The notes under the pieces were generated by a model. That model was given only the letters and a program-made list of their open reading frames with translations. It was not told where the DNA came from and did not search any database. A program made the translations under genes and the position numbers. Positions 36,047 through 44,280 of a stretch of 54,569 nucleotides of DNA are shown here, piece after piece (within the stretch, counting starts at the first letter, position 1; every line of letters begins with the position of its first letter). The DNA comes from JALOAD01 sp023228995 [NCBI: Candidatus Muiribacterium halophilum] (GTDB lineage Bacteria; Muiribacteriota; Muiribacteriia; Muiribacteriales): positions 1 through 54,569 of the forward strand of contig JALOAD010000023.1 in NCBI GenBank assembly GCA_023228995.1, written 5' to 3'.

Positions 36047-37249
36047 TTAATCATCTGAACAAATATTTAAAACTGCATTATATGCTGTTGAAACAGCTGC
36101 TTGAATGTTGTAACCTCCAGTTTCTCCATCAATATCAATAACTTCACCGGCAAAATATAAATTTTTGAAATTTTTTGCTTCCATAGTTTGTGGATTTATA
36201 TCTTTTAAGCATACTCCACCCTTTGTAATCATTGCTTTATTAAATCCTTGTTTTTTTTCAACAATGAATTCTAATTCTCCTAATATAAAAATCAAAGTTT
36301 GAATTGTTTTTAAACTACTATATTGAACTTTATCTGGGAATTGAAGAGTTTTGTAGTTTTGTATAAAGTAATTTGTTAAGGATTTTGAAAAACCAAATTC
36401 ATTTAAAAGATCTTTGATTTTTTTGTTATAATTTTTTAAAAATAATTTTATCTGTTCTTGATTTTTTCCAATTATATTTAATTTAATAACATCACCATTT
36501 TGTATATTTCTTGAGTTATTTAATATAACTGGTCCTGAAAATCCTGTATGAGTTATTAATAAATCACCACTTTTTTTTAATATCTTTTTTTTATTTCTTA
36601 ATATAGTTATTTCTGCATTTTTAAATGAAAAACCTGAAAAATCTCCAAGATAATGCTCTTTAATATCAACTGAAGTTAAAGCAGGTTCTAAATTTATTAT
36701 ATTTAATCCAATCTTTTTTAATATATTGAAAAACATACCATCAGAACCAGTTTTTGGATAAGAGCATCCTCCCGTGCAAACAATTATATTTTTTGCTTTT
36801 AAAACTTCCTCTCTGTTTATTTCTATATTCCAGATTTCCTCATTTTTAAAAATATTTTTAACTTCACAATCACTTCTGATGTCTATGTTTTTTTTTGATA
36901 TTTCTTTTAATAAAAAATTCAATATATCTGAAGAATTTCTTGATTTAGGAAATACTTTATCTTCTTGAAATTCAAGTTTTATATTGTTATCTTTTAAAAA
37001 TCTAATTAAATCTAAATTATTAAACAAATTAAAAGAAGGAATTAAAAATTTACCATTTTTTCCGTATTTTGAAATAAACTGCGAATTTGGTATTTTGGAA
37101 GTTATATTACATTGACTACTTCCTGAGATAAGTAGTTTTAAACCAGGATTGTGTTTTTTTTCAATAATAATAGTTTTTAAACCTTTTTTTACAAAAGCTC
37201 CTGCAAATAATCCTGATACTCCAGCTCCAATAATAATAATATCAAACAT
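36047..37249 (-). CDS. FAD-dependent flavoprotein of the HI0933/BaiN family
   Basis: A 400-residue flavoprotein. The N-terminal Rossmann motif IIIIGAGVSGLFAGAF is followed by EKKHNPGLKLLISGSSQCNIT, the signature of the HI0933-like family. The C-terminus has GGVCLKDINPQTMEAK and LYFAGEVIDIDGETGGYNIQ. Characterised relatives reduce enone bonds in bile-acid derivatives or act on other unknown substrates, so the reaction here is open. It follows the small membrane protein gene by two bases without its own ribosome site, so it is probably translationally coupled. Confidence 0.88.
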   Translation of the reverse strand: MFDIIIIGAGVSGLFAGAFVKKGLKTIIIEKKHNPGLKLLISGSSQCNITSKIPNSQFISKYGKNGKFLIPSFNLFNNLDLIRFLKDNNIKLEFQEDKVFPKSRNSSDILNFLLKEISKKNIDIRSDCEVKNIFKNEEIWNIEINREEVLKAKNIIVCTGGCSYPKTGSDGMFFNILKKIGLNIINLEPALTSVDIKEHYLGDFSGFSFKNAEITILRNKKKILKKSGDLLITHTGFSGPVILNNSRNIQNGDVIKLNIIGKNQEQIKLFLKNYNKKIKDLLNEFGFSKSLTNYFIQNYKTLQFPDKVQYSSLKTIQTLIFILGELEFIVEKKQGFNKAMITKGGVCLKDINPQTMEAKNFKNLYFAGEVIDIDGETGGYNIQAAVSTAYNAVLNICSDD

Positions 37250-37251
37250 TT

Positions 37252-37695
37252 TTATTTAATATAATCATAAAGAAATGGTATAAAGTAAGCTGTAAAAGCA
37301 TAAAAAATAAATACTATTATAATAGAAAATTTCCAGTTTTTAATAAAAATATCTAATATATTATCTTCAACTTCAATTTTTTTATCGATTTTTTGATATT
37401 CAGGATTATCAAGTTTCATTTTATCAAATAATTCTTTAAGAAATTGTTCAATTTTTTCAAGTCCATCAACAAAACTATTATTGTTTTCTATATCTTTTGA
37501 TTTTGGATAAAATTTAATTTCCCAATATTTTTTAATATTAATTAGCCCAGTTTCACTAATTAGTCCTACAAGAACACTAAGATCTTTTTTCCATGTAATA
37601 AATTCAGGTGATTCAATATTTGATTTTTTTAAAGCATCAATTTCGTCAATAAAGTCTTCAAGTTCTGACATTAATATATCTTTTGATATTTTCAT
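37252..37695 (-). CDS. Small tail-anchored membrane protein, unknown
   Basis: A 147-residue protein. The first 110 residues are charged and helical, with no recognised domain. A single hydrophobic helix near the C-terminus (about 121-143, FSIIIVFIFYAFTAYFIPFL) suggests a tail anchor. AAGGT precedes the ATG. It leads the flavoprotein gene by two bases and may be expressed with it and the large lipoprotein. Confidence 0.6.
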   Translation of the reverse strand: MKISKDILMSELEDFIDEIDALKKSNIESPEFITWKKDLSVLVGLISETGLINIKKYWEIKFYPKSKDIENNNSFVDGLEKIEQFLKELFDKMKLDNPEYQKIDKKIEVEDNILDIFIKNWKFSIIIVFIFYAFTAYFIPFLYDYIK

Positions 37696-37795
37696 ATTTT
37701 ACCTTTTTTTAAATTATAAAAAAATTATAACACATAAAGAGTTAAAAAAACATTCCCTAACTCCCAATTCCCGAATTATCCCGAATTTTTAAAAT

Positions 37796-37823
37796 TTGAC
37801 TAAACCTGTGTATATGTGATAAT
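37796..37823 (+). promoter_or_regulatory. Extended -10 promoter of the DUF366/HgdB/HgdC operon
   Basis: TTGACT (37796-37801), 16-bp spacer, and GATAAT (37818-37823) preceded by TGT, an extended -10. Predicted start is near 37830; AAGGTGA lies just ahead of the ATG at 37848. Confidence 0.6.
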
Positions 37824-37847
37824 TTCATTAATAAAAAAGGTGAAGAA

Positions 37848-38408
37848 ATGGAATTTAAAATTAAATACATTCAAGATGAAATAGATTATGATGGAAGTCA
37901 GCTTTCATCTCATTTTGCTTATAAGAATTTTAATATAAATGGTGATTCACTTATTGGATTCTGCGGAAAATGTAATATACCAGAAGCTAACATGGCAGAT
38001 CTTGAAGATGTAATTGAGAAAGAACAAATATATTCTTCTTTAATGTTACATTTTATCGGTGAATTTTTTTTTAATAATCTTTATGAAGTTGTTTTATATC
38101 AAAGAATATTTGCTTCAATAATAAAAGATGAAATAACAAAAATTACAACAAGACCGTTTCACAGGGACGGAGATGACTTGTTTTCGAAAGATAAAAAACT
38201 CTCAATATCTATTGCTTGTCCAACAGGAACTTCTGTAATGTTTCATTTTGCTATGAATATTGAATCAAATCATACTCCTGTTGATACAATTAGTTTGCCT
38301 GAATTAGGAATTGATAATATACATGAATTTGCTTGGATAATACTTAAGAAATTTAAAAATGAAATTGAAAGAGCAGAATACGCAAAATGCAAAGTAAGAC
38401 TCAAATAA
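37848..38408 (+). CDS. DUF366-family protein
   Basis: A 186-residue protein that I recognise, from its central and C-terminal pattern (RPFHRDGDDLFSKDKKLSIS followed by ACPTGTSVMFHFAMNI), as DUF366-like, a family known mainly from archaea and some anaerobic bacteria. The conserved H/D/DD/K pattern suggests an enzyme or metal/nucleotide binder. The function is not known. It is the first gene of a three-gene operon and overlaps the HgdB-like gene by 22 bp, suggesting a functional link with the Fe-S dehydratase-type pair. Confidence 0.7.
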   Translation: MEFKIKYIQDEIDYDGSQLSSHFAYKNFNINGDSLIGFCGKCNIPEANMADLEDVIEKEQIYSSLMLHFIGEFFFNNLYEVVLYQRIFASIIKDEITKITTRPFHRDGDDLFSKDKKLSISIACPTGTSVMFHFAMNIESNHTPVDTISLPELGIDNIHEFAWIILKKFKNEIERAEYAKCKVRLK

Positions 38409-39370
38409 TTGGAATAACAACAACCGTCCCATCAGAAATATTATATGCAGCTAATTTTATTCCTGTGGATCTTAATAATATTTTTATTGCTAATGAAAAC
38501 CCTGATAAATTCGTTGAAAAAGCTGAAATAATAGGATTTCCTGGTAATTCATGTGCATGGATTAAAGGTATTTTTTCTGCTGTTAAAAGTGAAAATATAA
38601 AAACCGTAATAGCTCCTGTGTGGGGTGATTGTTCAAATACTCATGCGTTATGCGAAGTATTAAAAACTTATGGAATAAATATAATTGAATTTGCATATCC
38701 TTATGATTATTCTTTGCAAAAATTAAAATTAGAAATGAACTTTCTTTTTGATAAATTTAATATTAATGAAAAAAGTGTTTTTGAATGGAAAAAAAAGTTA
38801 GATATAATTCGTAAAAAATTAAAAACGCTTGATAAAATGACTGTTGATGGCAAAATTTCTGGTAAAGATAATCATTTATGGCTTGTTAATTCATCTGATT
38901 TTTATGGAAATCCAGAGAAATTTGATAATGAACTTGATGAATTTTTAAAAACTAATGATAATATCAATAAATATGATGATTTCAAAAGAATTGGTGTAAT
39001 GGGTGTTCCTTCTATTTGGAGCAATTTTTATGATATACTTGAAGAAAATAAAGCCCATGTAGTATATAATGAAGTACAATTTGAGTTTTCTATGATAAAA
39101 TCAATTGAAACAGATTTTTATAATCAATATATTAATTATACATATCCTTATGGAATGGATTTTAGATTAAAAGAAATTATTAAACAGATGAAAGAAAGAG
39201 ATATACAAGGATTAATTCATTATACACAATGTTTTTGCTTTAGACAAATTGAAGATATACTTGTAAAAAATAATATAAACATTCCTGTTTTAACTCTTGA
39301 AGGAGATAAACCTGGTGAAGTTGATGCAAGAACAAAAATGAGAATTGAAAATTTTATGGATATAATATGA
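38387..39370 (+). CDS. HgdB/2-hydroxyacyl-CoA dehydratase D-component-like Fe-S protein (short type)
   Basis: A 327-residue member of the HgdB / double-cubane protein superfamily. Typical features are the N-terminal ITTTVPSEILYAANFIPVDL, APVWGDCSNTHA, HYTQCFCFRQIED and the C-terminal EGDKPGEVDARTKMRIENF. Cysteines at 56, 82, 89, 282 and 284 are candidates for the Fe-S cluster. Known relatives carry out radical dehydration of 2-hydroxyacyl-CoA or ATP-driven reduction of small molecules. This protein is shorter than HgdB (about 380) or the double-cubane protein (about 420), and no HgdA-type partner is present. It overlaps DUF366 upstream and the activase by four bases downstream. Confidence 0.85.
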   Translation: MQSKTQIIGITTTVPSEILYAANFIPVDLNNIFIANENPDKFVEKAEIIGFPGNSCAWIKGIFSAVKSENIKTVIAPVWGDCSNTHALCEVLKTYGINIIEFAYPYDYSLQKLKLEMNFLFDKFNINEKSVFEWKKKLDIIRKKLKTLDKMTVDGKISGKDNHLWLVNSSDFYGNPEKFDNELDEFLKTNDNINKYDDFKRIGVMGVPSIWSNFYDILEENKAHVVYNEVQFEFSMIKSIETDFYNQYINYTYPYGMDFRLKEIIKQMKERDIQGLIHYTQCFCFRQIEDILVKNNINIPVLTLEGDKPGEVDARTKMRIENFMDII

Positions 39371-40251
39371 AAAACATTGTTGCTTTTGATATTGGTTCAA
39401 GACTTACAAAAATTGTAAGGATAACCCCTGGGAAATTTGAAAACCACTCTCTAACACATTTACATCCTTGTAAATCTACGGTCGCGTCAGATTTTCCCTA
39501 CCTAACTTCCCTGTTACGGGGAGAATTAAGTTTATCATCAAATTCCCCAGAAGAAAATCCATTAAGGTTATCGGTAGAAAACAATTATTTTATTAACTTT
39601 TATTTAATTGAAACATCATATTTTTATATTAATAAAGAAAAAATTATAGAAGATTTTCCCAATACTATGATTTTTATTACAGGTTATGGTAAAAACAATG
39701 TTGATTTCCTTGATAATAAAAATATTACATATAAAAAAACTCCAGAACTCGTTGCACACACTCGAGGTTGTATTTATCAAACTGGATTAAATGATTTTAT
39801 TTTGCTTGATATAGGAGGACAAGATACTAAAGTTATGCTTTGTAAAAATGGAAAAATGGCTGATTTTTTAACAAATGACAAATGTGCAGCTTCTTCTGGC
39901 AGATTTCTTGAAAACATGTCTAAAATACTGCATATTGATAATATTGGTGATTATTACAAAAATCCTGTTACTTTAAATTCAACATGTGCTGTATTTAGTG
40001 AAAGTGAACTTATTGGAAAATTATCTGAAGGAATTTCAAGAGAAATCCTTGCAGCTTCTGTTAATTTCGCTTTATTCAACAGAGTTAAAAAGCTAGTAAT
40101 TCCTTTTTTGAAATATAATCTTCCTCTTGTTTTTGTAGGAGGACTTAGTGAAAACAAAGCAATTATACATTTTATAAAAGAAGAATTAAAAACAAATGTT
40201 ATAATTCCTGATTTTCATATATTTAACGGTAGTCTTGGAGCAATTAAATAA
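39367..40251 (+). CDS. HgdC/BadF-type ATP-dependent activase, with an in-frame inserted element
   Basis: A 294-residue ASKHA-fold ATPase that injects a low-potential electron into the partner Fe-S protein. Motifs are AFDIGSRLTKIV, LLDIGGQDTKVM, NDKCAASSGRF (C173) and NSTCAVFSESE (C207); the two cysteines hold the bridging [4Fe-4S] cluster in the dimer, and VFVGGLSENKA completes the fold. The usual motif is KCAAGTGRF; here it is AASSG. Residues of about 21-61 do not belong to the family and are encoded by a 123-bp inverted-repeat-bounded insert (39428-39550). Without it the protein would be 253 residues, the normal size. The ATG overlaps the HgdB-like stop by four bases. Confidence 0.88.
   Translation: MKNIVAFDIGSRLTKIVRITPGKFENHSLTHLHPCKSTVASDFPYLTSLLRGELSLSSNSPEENPLRLSVENNYFINFYLIETSYFYINKEKIIEDFPNTMIFITGYGKNNVDFLDNKNITYKKTPELVAHTRGCIYQTGLNDFILLDIGGQDTKVMLCKNGKMADFLTNDKCAASSGRFLENMSKILHIDNIGDYYKNPVTLNSTCAVFSESELIGKLSEGISREILAASVNFALFNRVKKLVIPFLKYNLPLVFVGGLSENKAIIHFIKEELKTNVIIPDFHIFNGSLGAIK
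39428..39550. mobile_element. 123-bp MITE-like / palindromic element inserted in frame
   Basis: Bounded by CTGGGAAATTTG (39428-39439) and CAAATTCCCCAG (39539-39550), which are inverted repeats matching at 11 of 12 positions. Length 123 is a multiple of three and the frame stays open. The inside is richer in G+C than the flanks (GGTCGCGTCAG at 39480-39490) and has a hairpin CTTCCC-TGTTAC-GGGGAG (39506-39523). It resembles, in behaviour, the Rickettsia palindromic elements that insert in frame into genes. No other full copy is in the window. Confidence 0.65.
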
Positions 40252-40331
40252 TCTGCTTTTCTTAATCTATTTAAATTTTAATATTAAAATACCGATATTA
40301 TTATATAAATGTTGAGGTGATTATTATCAAA

Positions 40332-41600
40332 ATGAATAATATCAAAAGATTTTTTATTATAATTGCTATATTAACTATGTTTATATTTTTAGGAGCATGT
40401 TCTGGAACGTCCGAAACTACAGGACTTCTTACTGATGATTTTTTGAAATTTGACAATAAAATTACAAATATTTCTACTTCTGCTGTATTATCTCCTGCCA
40501 CAATAAACGGAAAAGTAATTGATTTTAAAACTCTATCTCCTGTTGCTGGAGCAAAAATAAATTTACAGGGAATTATTACAACTTATTCTGACAACAATGG
40601 AAATTTTACTATAAATAATATAAATTTTTCAACTGTAGGAACTGCTGAAACCTCAATAACAAAAAAAATAGAAGTTTCTGCATTATCTTATGAAACAATA
40701 TCTGAAAATATAACTATTAGTGCTGGTTCTAATATAGCTGTGGATTTTAGACTTGATAGAAAAACCGGAGTTACTTCAGGATTAGTTATACTCAATACAA
40801 TATCTGTTCAAAATGCTAAAATTTTAATTGGTGATATTGAAGGAATAACAAATATAAACGGATATTTTTCTATTGATAATATTCCTATTGGTAGTCAGCC
40901 TTTAAAAGTTTTTATAGGAGATGTTTTAAGACTTTCTACTCTTTATAATATAAAAGAAGGTGCAAATATACTAAATATAAATCTTGATGAAAATTCAGGA
41001 GAACTTGTTCAAATAAGCCAATTAAAAGGAAATATTAAAGATAGTAAAACCAATGCGCTTTTAACGGATAAATTAGTAACAATATCAGGATTTCCATCTG
41101 TTATATCTGGTCAATCTTATTCAGGTGATACAGGTAATGATTCTATAAAAGGTTTTTATATTTTAAAAAACATTCCTGCTGGAGAAAGAGTTGTAACTGT
41201 TATTGACCCAAGTAATAAATATTATGATTTTTCACAAACTATAAATCTTTTACCTGGTGAAAATATAGTTGATATTAATATAATTCCAAAAGCTTCATCA
41301 ACAAATGAAATGTCAAATATTTTAGGAATTGTATATGACAATGAAAGAAATTTCGTTCCCGATGTACTTGTCAGATTAAGAATTTATGATGAATTCTTTA
41401 ATGATTATCAGTTGTTTGAAGTAACAAGTCAAGATGATGGCTGGTATAATTTTACAAATATTCCTCAAGGAAATTATCTTTTAACTGTTATTGATACAAA
41501 TATACCAAAAATTTATAAAGATTATTTTGATGATTCAGTTATATTAGATGATAAAACTCTAATTAAAAACATTTCAATATCAAAAATAGCAGGACTATAA
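40332..41600 (+). CDS. Lipoprotein with four carboxypeptidase-regulatory-like repeats
   Basis: A 422-residue surface or periplasmic lipoprotein: signal at 1-18 with lipobox LGAC, then a low-complexity linker and four beta-sandwich repeats of about 80-90 residues. Each has the carboxypeptidase-regulatory-like pattern of a G-V/K-I strand, a DNNGNF or INGYF turn and an NIP.G....V strand (repeat starts at about residues 55, 145, 230 and 330). Such domains bind or present other proteins or polysaccharides and have no catalysis of their own. I prefer the ATG at 40332, 11 bases after GAGGTGA; a GTG at 40317 lies within that site. It follows the activase gene by 80 bp and may have its own promoter. 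Confidence 0.82.
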   Translation: MNNIKRFFIIIAILTMFIFLGACSGTSETTGLLTDDFLKFDNKITNISTSAVLSPATINGKVIDFKTLSPVAGAKINLQGIITTYSDNNGNFTINNINFSTVGTAETSITKKIEVSALSYETISENITISAGSNIAVDFRLDRKTGVTSGLVILNTISVQNAKILIGDIEGITNINGYFSIDNIPIGSQPLKVFIGDVLRLSTLYNIKEGANILNINLDENSGELVQISQLKGNIKDSKTNALLTDKLVTISGFPSVISGQSYSGDTGNDSIKGFYILKNIPAGERVVTVIDPSNKYYDFSQTINLLPGENIVDINIIPKASSTNEMSNILGIVYDNERNFVPDVLVRLRIYDEFFNDYQLFEVTSQDDGWYNFTNIPQGNYLLTVIDTNIPKIYKDYFDDSVILDDKTLIKNISISKIAGL

Positions 41601-41601
41601 A

Positions 41602-41690
41602 AATGTTCAGTGAACATTTTTCGTGATGTTCAGTGAACATTTTTCGTGATGTTCAGTGAACATTTTTCGTGATGTTCAGTGAACATTGTT
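41602..41690. repeat. Tandem array of the GTTCAGTGAAC palindrome, 23-bp period
   Basis: Four copies of GTTCAGTGAACATT begin at 41605, 41628, 41651 and 41674; the first three are followed by TTTCGTGAT. Each has the core AATGTTCA/TGAACATT dyad or most of it. The array begins right after the lipoprotein stop. On the plus strand the first copy followed by five T could act as a weak terminator. There are no variable spacers. Confidence 0.88.
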
Positions 41691-41726
41691 AATGTCGAAT
41701 TTGGAATTTTCAATGTGAATGTTGAG

Positions 41727-41835
41727 AGGCTGTTGAAAAACTCATTTAGGCCGAATGATTATTTTTTTGCGTTAATGTAATAAAAAAAATAAAAAACGAG
41801 ATCCCGATTCCACCCCGATTCCACCCCGATTCCAC
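41727..41835. repeat. Possible IS-end remnant and 11-bp triplet repeat
   Basis: AGGCTGTTGAAAAA (41727-41740) is identical to 54084-54097, which lies upstream of the right-edge transposase, so it may be a solo IS end. Further right, GATTCCACCCC is repeated three times with an 11-bp period (about 41804-41836). No gene is seen between 41601 and 41852. Confidence 0.5.
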
Positions 41836-41852
41836 CCCTTGCTCTAAATCTC

Positions 41853-42593
41853 TCACTCAAATGATATTGTATTATCTTTTTGATATTTAATTTCTTTTTT
41901 TTCTATAATTTTTTTACCACCATAAAAAAGCACAAAAGAATAAATAAGAGCCCAAATAGTAGTTGTAATAGAAAATTGATCAATAACAGGATTTAATGAA
42001 AAAGAAATAACCTGTTCTATAGGTGGAAATAAAAACATTAAAACTTTAAAAAAATAATTAACAATGCTATTTGGAAAAAACCCTGATAATGCAGTCATAT
42101 TAATACCTACAACAATTATAAAAATACCATGTATAACCTGATGAATAGAAAGCACAACAGGTGAAAATAATATTCCAGCTGCTGTCCCAATTAAAATATT
42201 TAAGAAAACTGGAAATAAGGATTTTAAATAAAAAATAATATCATTAGAACCTTTTAATCTATTAAAATAAAGTACAATTGAAAACATTATAATTAAAGCT
42301 ATATTCATAAAAATACATAAAAATATTTTTGAAAAATAATATTTTATTTTGCCATATTTTTCAATTCTTTCCTTACCTTTATCACCTTCATAAACAAAAA
42401 ATCTATAAGCTGAAAGAAGACATGAAAAAATAATTGCAACATTTAAATCTATAAGATAAGTATCCATTCCCCATGTATATTTAGATACTTTTATTATAAA
42501 AACATATATAAAAATTAAAAAAACAATAAATTCTGATATAAGATATGTTTTTTTTACATAATGACCCATTGTTTCTTTCATTAAAGCAAACAT
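41853..42593 (-). CDS. Polytopic membrane protein (ABC-2-permease-like), unknown
   Basis: A 246-residue protein with six or seven hydrophobic helices (for example EFIVFLIFIYVFIIK near the N-terminus and PVFLNILIGTAAGILFSPVV). The arrangement, with a short amphipathic N-terminal segment, recalls ABC-2-type permeases, but no ATPase gene is nearby and no signature residue is decisive. It follows the 241-residue gene by 12 bp with GGAG before the ATG, as the last gene of the cysteine-desulfidase operon. Confidence 0.65.
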   Translation of the reverse strand: MFALMKETMGHYVKKTYLISEFIVFLIFIYVFIIKVSKYTWGMDTYLIDLNVAIIFSCLLSAYRFFVYEGDKGKERIEKYGKIKYYFSKIFLCIFMNIALIIMFSIVLYFNRLKGSNDIIFYLKSLFPVFLNILIGTAAGILFSPVVLSIHQVIHGIFIIVVGINMTALSGFFPNSIVNYFFKVLMFLFPPIEQVISFSLNPVIDQFSITTTIWALIYSFVLFYGGKKIIEKKEIKYQKDNTISFE

Positions 42594-42605
42594 TTAAAAC
42601 TCCTT

Positions 42606-43331
42606 TTATATATTCAAGCTCATATCTTTATTTTTAAGATCTTTAAGCACAAAACAATTTTCAATACAAAGATTATCTTTTTTATATTTATCTTTACATT
42701 CATCTTTTATTGAAACATCAATAATATAATCATAAATTTTACTAAGACTATCTAAATTTTTATAAAATTTTACTATTTCATCTTTGTCAGCTTTAATTTT
42801 AATAGGTTCAATATGTGCATATCCAGGAGTAATCCAATTAAATTCTCTAAAAAAATTAACTTCTTTTAAAGTATGCTCAATTTGTTTTTTAGAACGTATT
42901 TTATGAGTTACATAATTAAAATGTTCACTTAAAACATTTAAAAACTCAAAAGTATATTTATTATTTTGATAAATATATATTTTTGTTTCTTTTTCCATAA
43001 AAATCATTGAATTCTTATCATAATAATCATTAAATCCATTTTCTTTTGAAGATAATATATAAATATCATTATTTTCTTTAAAAGCCTTTCCTTTTTCAAT
43101 TAGATAATCTCTATGCCTATCAAGAATATCTTGAGGAATTTCTTTCAAAATCTTATCATCAGAAATAATTGTTTTATTTAATATTTGATATATTTCACAA
43201 TTCTTATCTAAATATGGAATTACAAAATCTCCATCATGGCTTTTTGCAAAAATATAATTCAAATAAGAAAAATGAATAAAATTAGAAATATTTTCTTCTT
43301 CACATTCAATATTAATAATTGTTCTAAGCAT
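42606..43331 (-). CDS. Unknown cytosolic protein
   Basis: A 241-residue soluble, mixed alpha/beta protein without signal peptide or membrane segment. A CKDKYKKDNLCIENC stretch near the C-terminus contains three cysteines that might bind metal, and the segment FREFNWITPGYAHIEPIKIK may be a conserved core. I recognise no family. Its start lies eight bases inside the M19 dipeptidase gene, so the two are probably translationally coupled; the membrane protein follows. Confidence 0.65.
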   Translation of the reverse strand: MLRTIINIECEEENISNFIHFSYLNYIFAKSHDGDFVIPYLDKNCEIYQILNKTIISDDKILKEIPQDILDRHRDYLIEKGKAFKENNDIYILSSKENGFNDYYDKNSMIFMEKETKIYIYQNNKYTFEFLNVLSEHFNYVTHKIRSKKQIEHTLKEVNFFREFNWITPGYAHIEPIKIKADKDEIVKFYKNLDSLSKIYDYIIDVSIKDECKDKYKKDNLCIENCFVLKDLKNKDMSLNI

Positions 43332-44280
43332 GCATATCTCCCTGCCAAATTTTATTGAAAACCCTTAAAAAGTTTCCACTGGCTATTTTTGTAATAACAT
43401 TGTCATTATAACCTTTTTCTTTTAAATAATCGAACACTTTATATAAATCACTACAATCCACAATACCATATGGAAGTTCAGTTATTCCATCAAAATCCGT
43501 ACCTATACCAACATAATCCTCTCCATATCTTTCGCATATATAATCAATATGAGAATAAATATCATCAATAGTAGCTTTTCTGTTATTTACAAGAATATCA
43601 GTATAAAGTGTTATACCAACAACTCCTTTAACTTGTTTAATGATTTTAACCTGTTCATCTCGAAGATTTCTTTCAGTTGGACATAATCTATATATGTTGG
43701 AATGACTAGCTATAAAAGGCTTACCATCATAAATTTCAGCTATATCAAAAAAACCTTTATAATTAATATGAGAAACATCCATTATAATACCTAATTTTTT
43801 ACATTTAGCTACAAGATTTTTACCACTTTGTTTTAAACCTTTTTTAGGATCGCATGAATTACCATAACCATGCCTGTTTTCTTTACTCCAAGTAAGAGAA
43901 AGCATACGAACACCAATCTTTCTAAGTAAATATAAAATATTTTCTGATTCAATAAAACCACTACCTTCAACAGAAAGTATAACTGGTATTTTACCATTAT
44001 AACATTCAAGAAAAATCTCATTTGTATTTTCAATAAGTTTAATATTTTTATATTTAGCAAGAATCCCATGAAATTCTTCTGCCATTTTCCAAGGAGCTTT
44101 ATCAACTAAAATCTGATCATTCCAATCTTCTGAAAAAAGTGAAAAAACCTGTAAAGCTGGATTAGCTTTAATAATTGAATTTAAATTAATTTGAAGTCCT
44201 TTTGGTTTATCAAAACTTCCTTTATCCTCAAAACATATTGCAAATAATGTATCGCTATGACTATCTACATATCTATACAT
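43324..44280 (-). CDS. Membrane dipeptidase family (M19) peptidase
   Basis: A 318-residue zinc dipeptidase of the renal-dipeptidase family, here cytosolic (no signal peptide). The metal ligands are visible: VDSHSDTLF at the N-terminus, LSVEGSGF (bridging Glu), MDVSHINYKGF, ASHSNIYRLCPTERNL and GIGTDFDGI. It should cleave L,D- or L,L-dipeptides. Next to a cysteine desulfidase it may supply amino acids such as cysteine from Cys-Gly, which is inference. The ATG overlaps the HAD stop by one base (TAATG). Confidence 0.92.
   Translation of the reverse strand: MYRYVDSHSDTLFAICFEDKGSFDKPKGLQINLNSIIKANPALQVFSLFSEDWNDQILVDKAPWKMAEEFHGILAKYKNIKLIENTNEIFLECYNGKIPVILSVEGSGFIESENILYLLRKIGVRMLSLTWSKENRHGYGNSCDPKKGLKQSGKNLVAKCKKLGIIMDVSHINYKGFFDIAEIYDGKPFIASHSNIYRLCPTERNLRDEQVKIIKQVKGVVGITLYTDILVNNRKATIDDIYSHIDYICERYGEDYVGIGTDFDGITELPYGIVDCSDLYKVFDYLKEKGYNDNVITKIASGNFLRVFNKIWQGDMHA

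Noticed and set aside
37745-37790. CCCGAAT-type triplet (CTAACTCCC, CCCGAATTATCCCG) before the DUF366 promoter as another REP copy
   Set aside because: Only short C-rich runs resemble the palindrome; no arm pairs well enough to call it a member.
41853-42593. ABC transporter permease as a firm call
   Set aside because: The hydrophobic pattern fits, but no ATP-binding-cassette gene lies within the window near it and no diagnostic motif is present.
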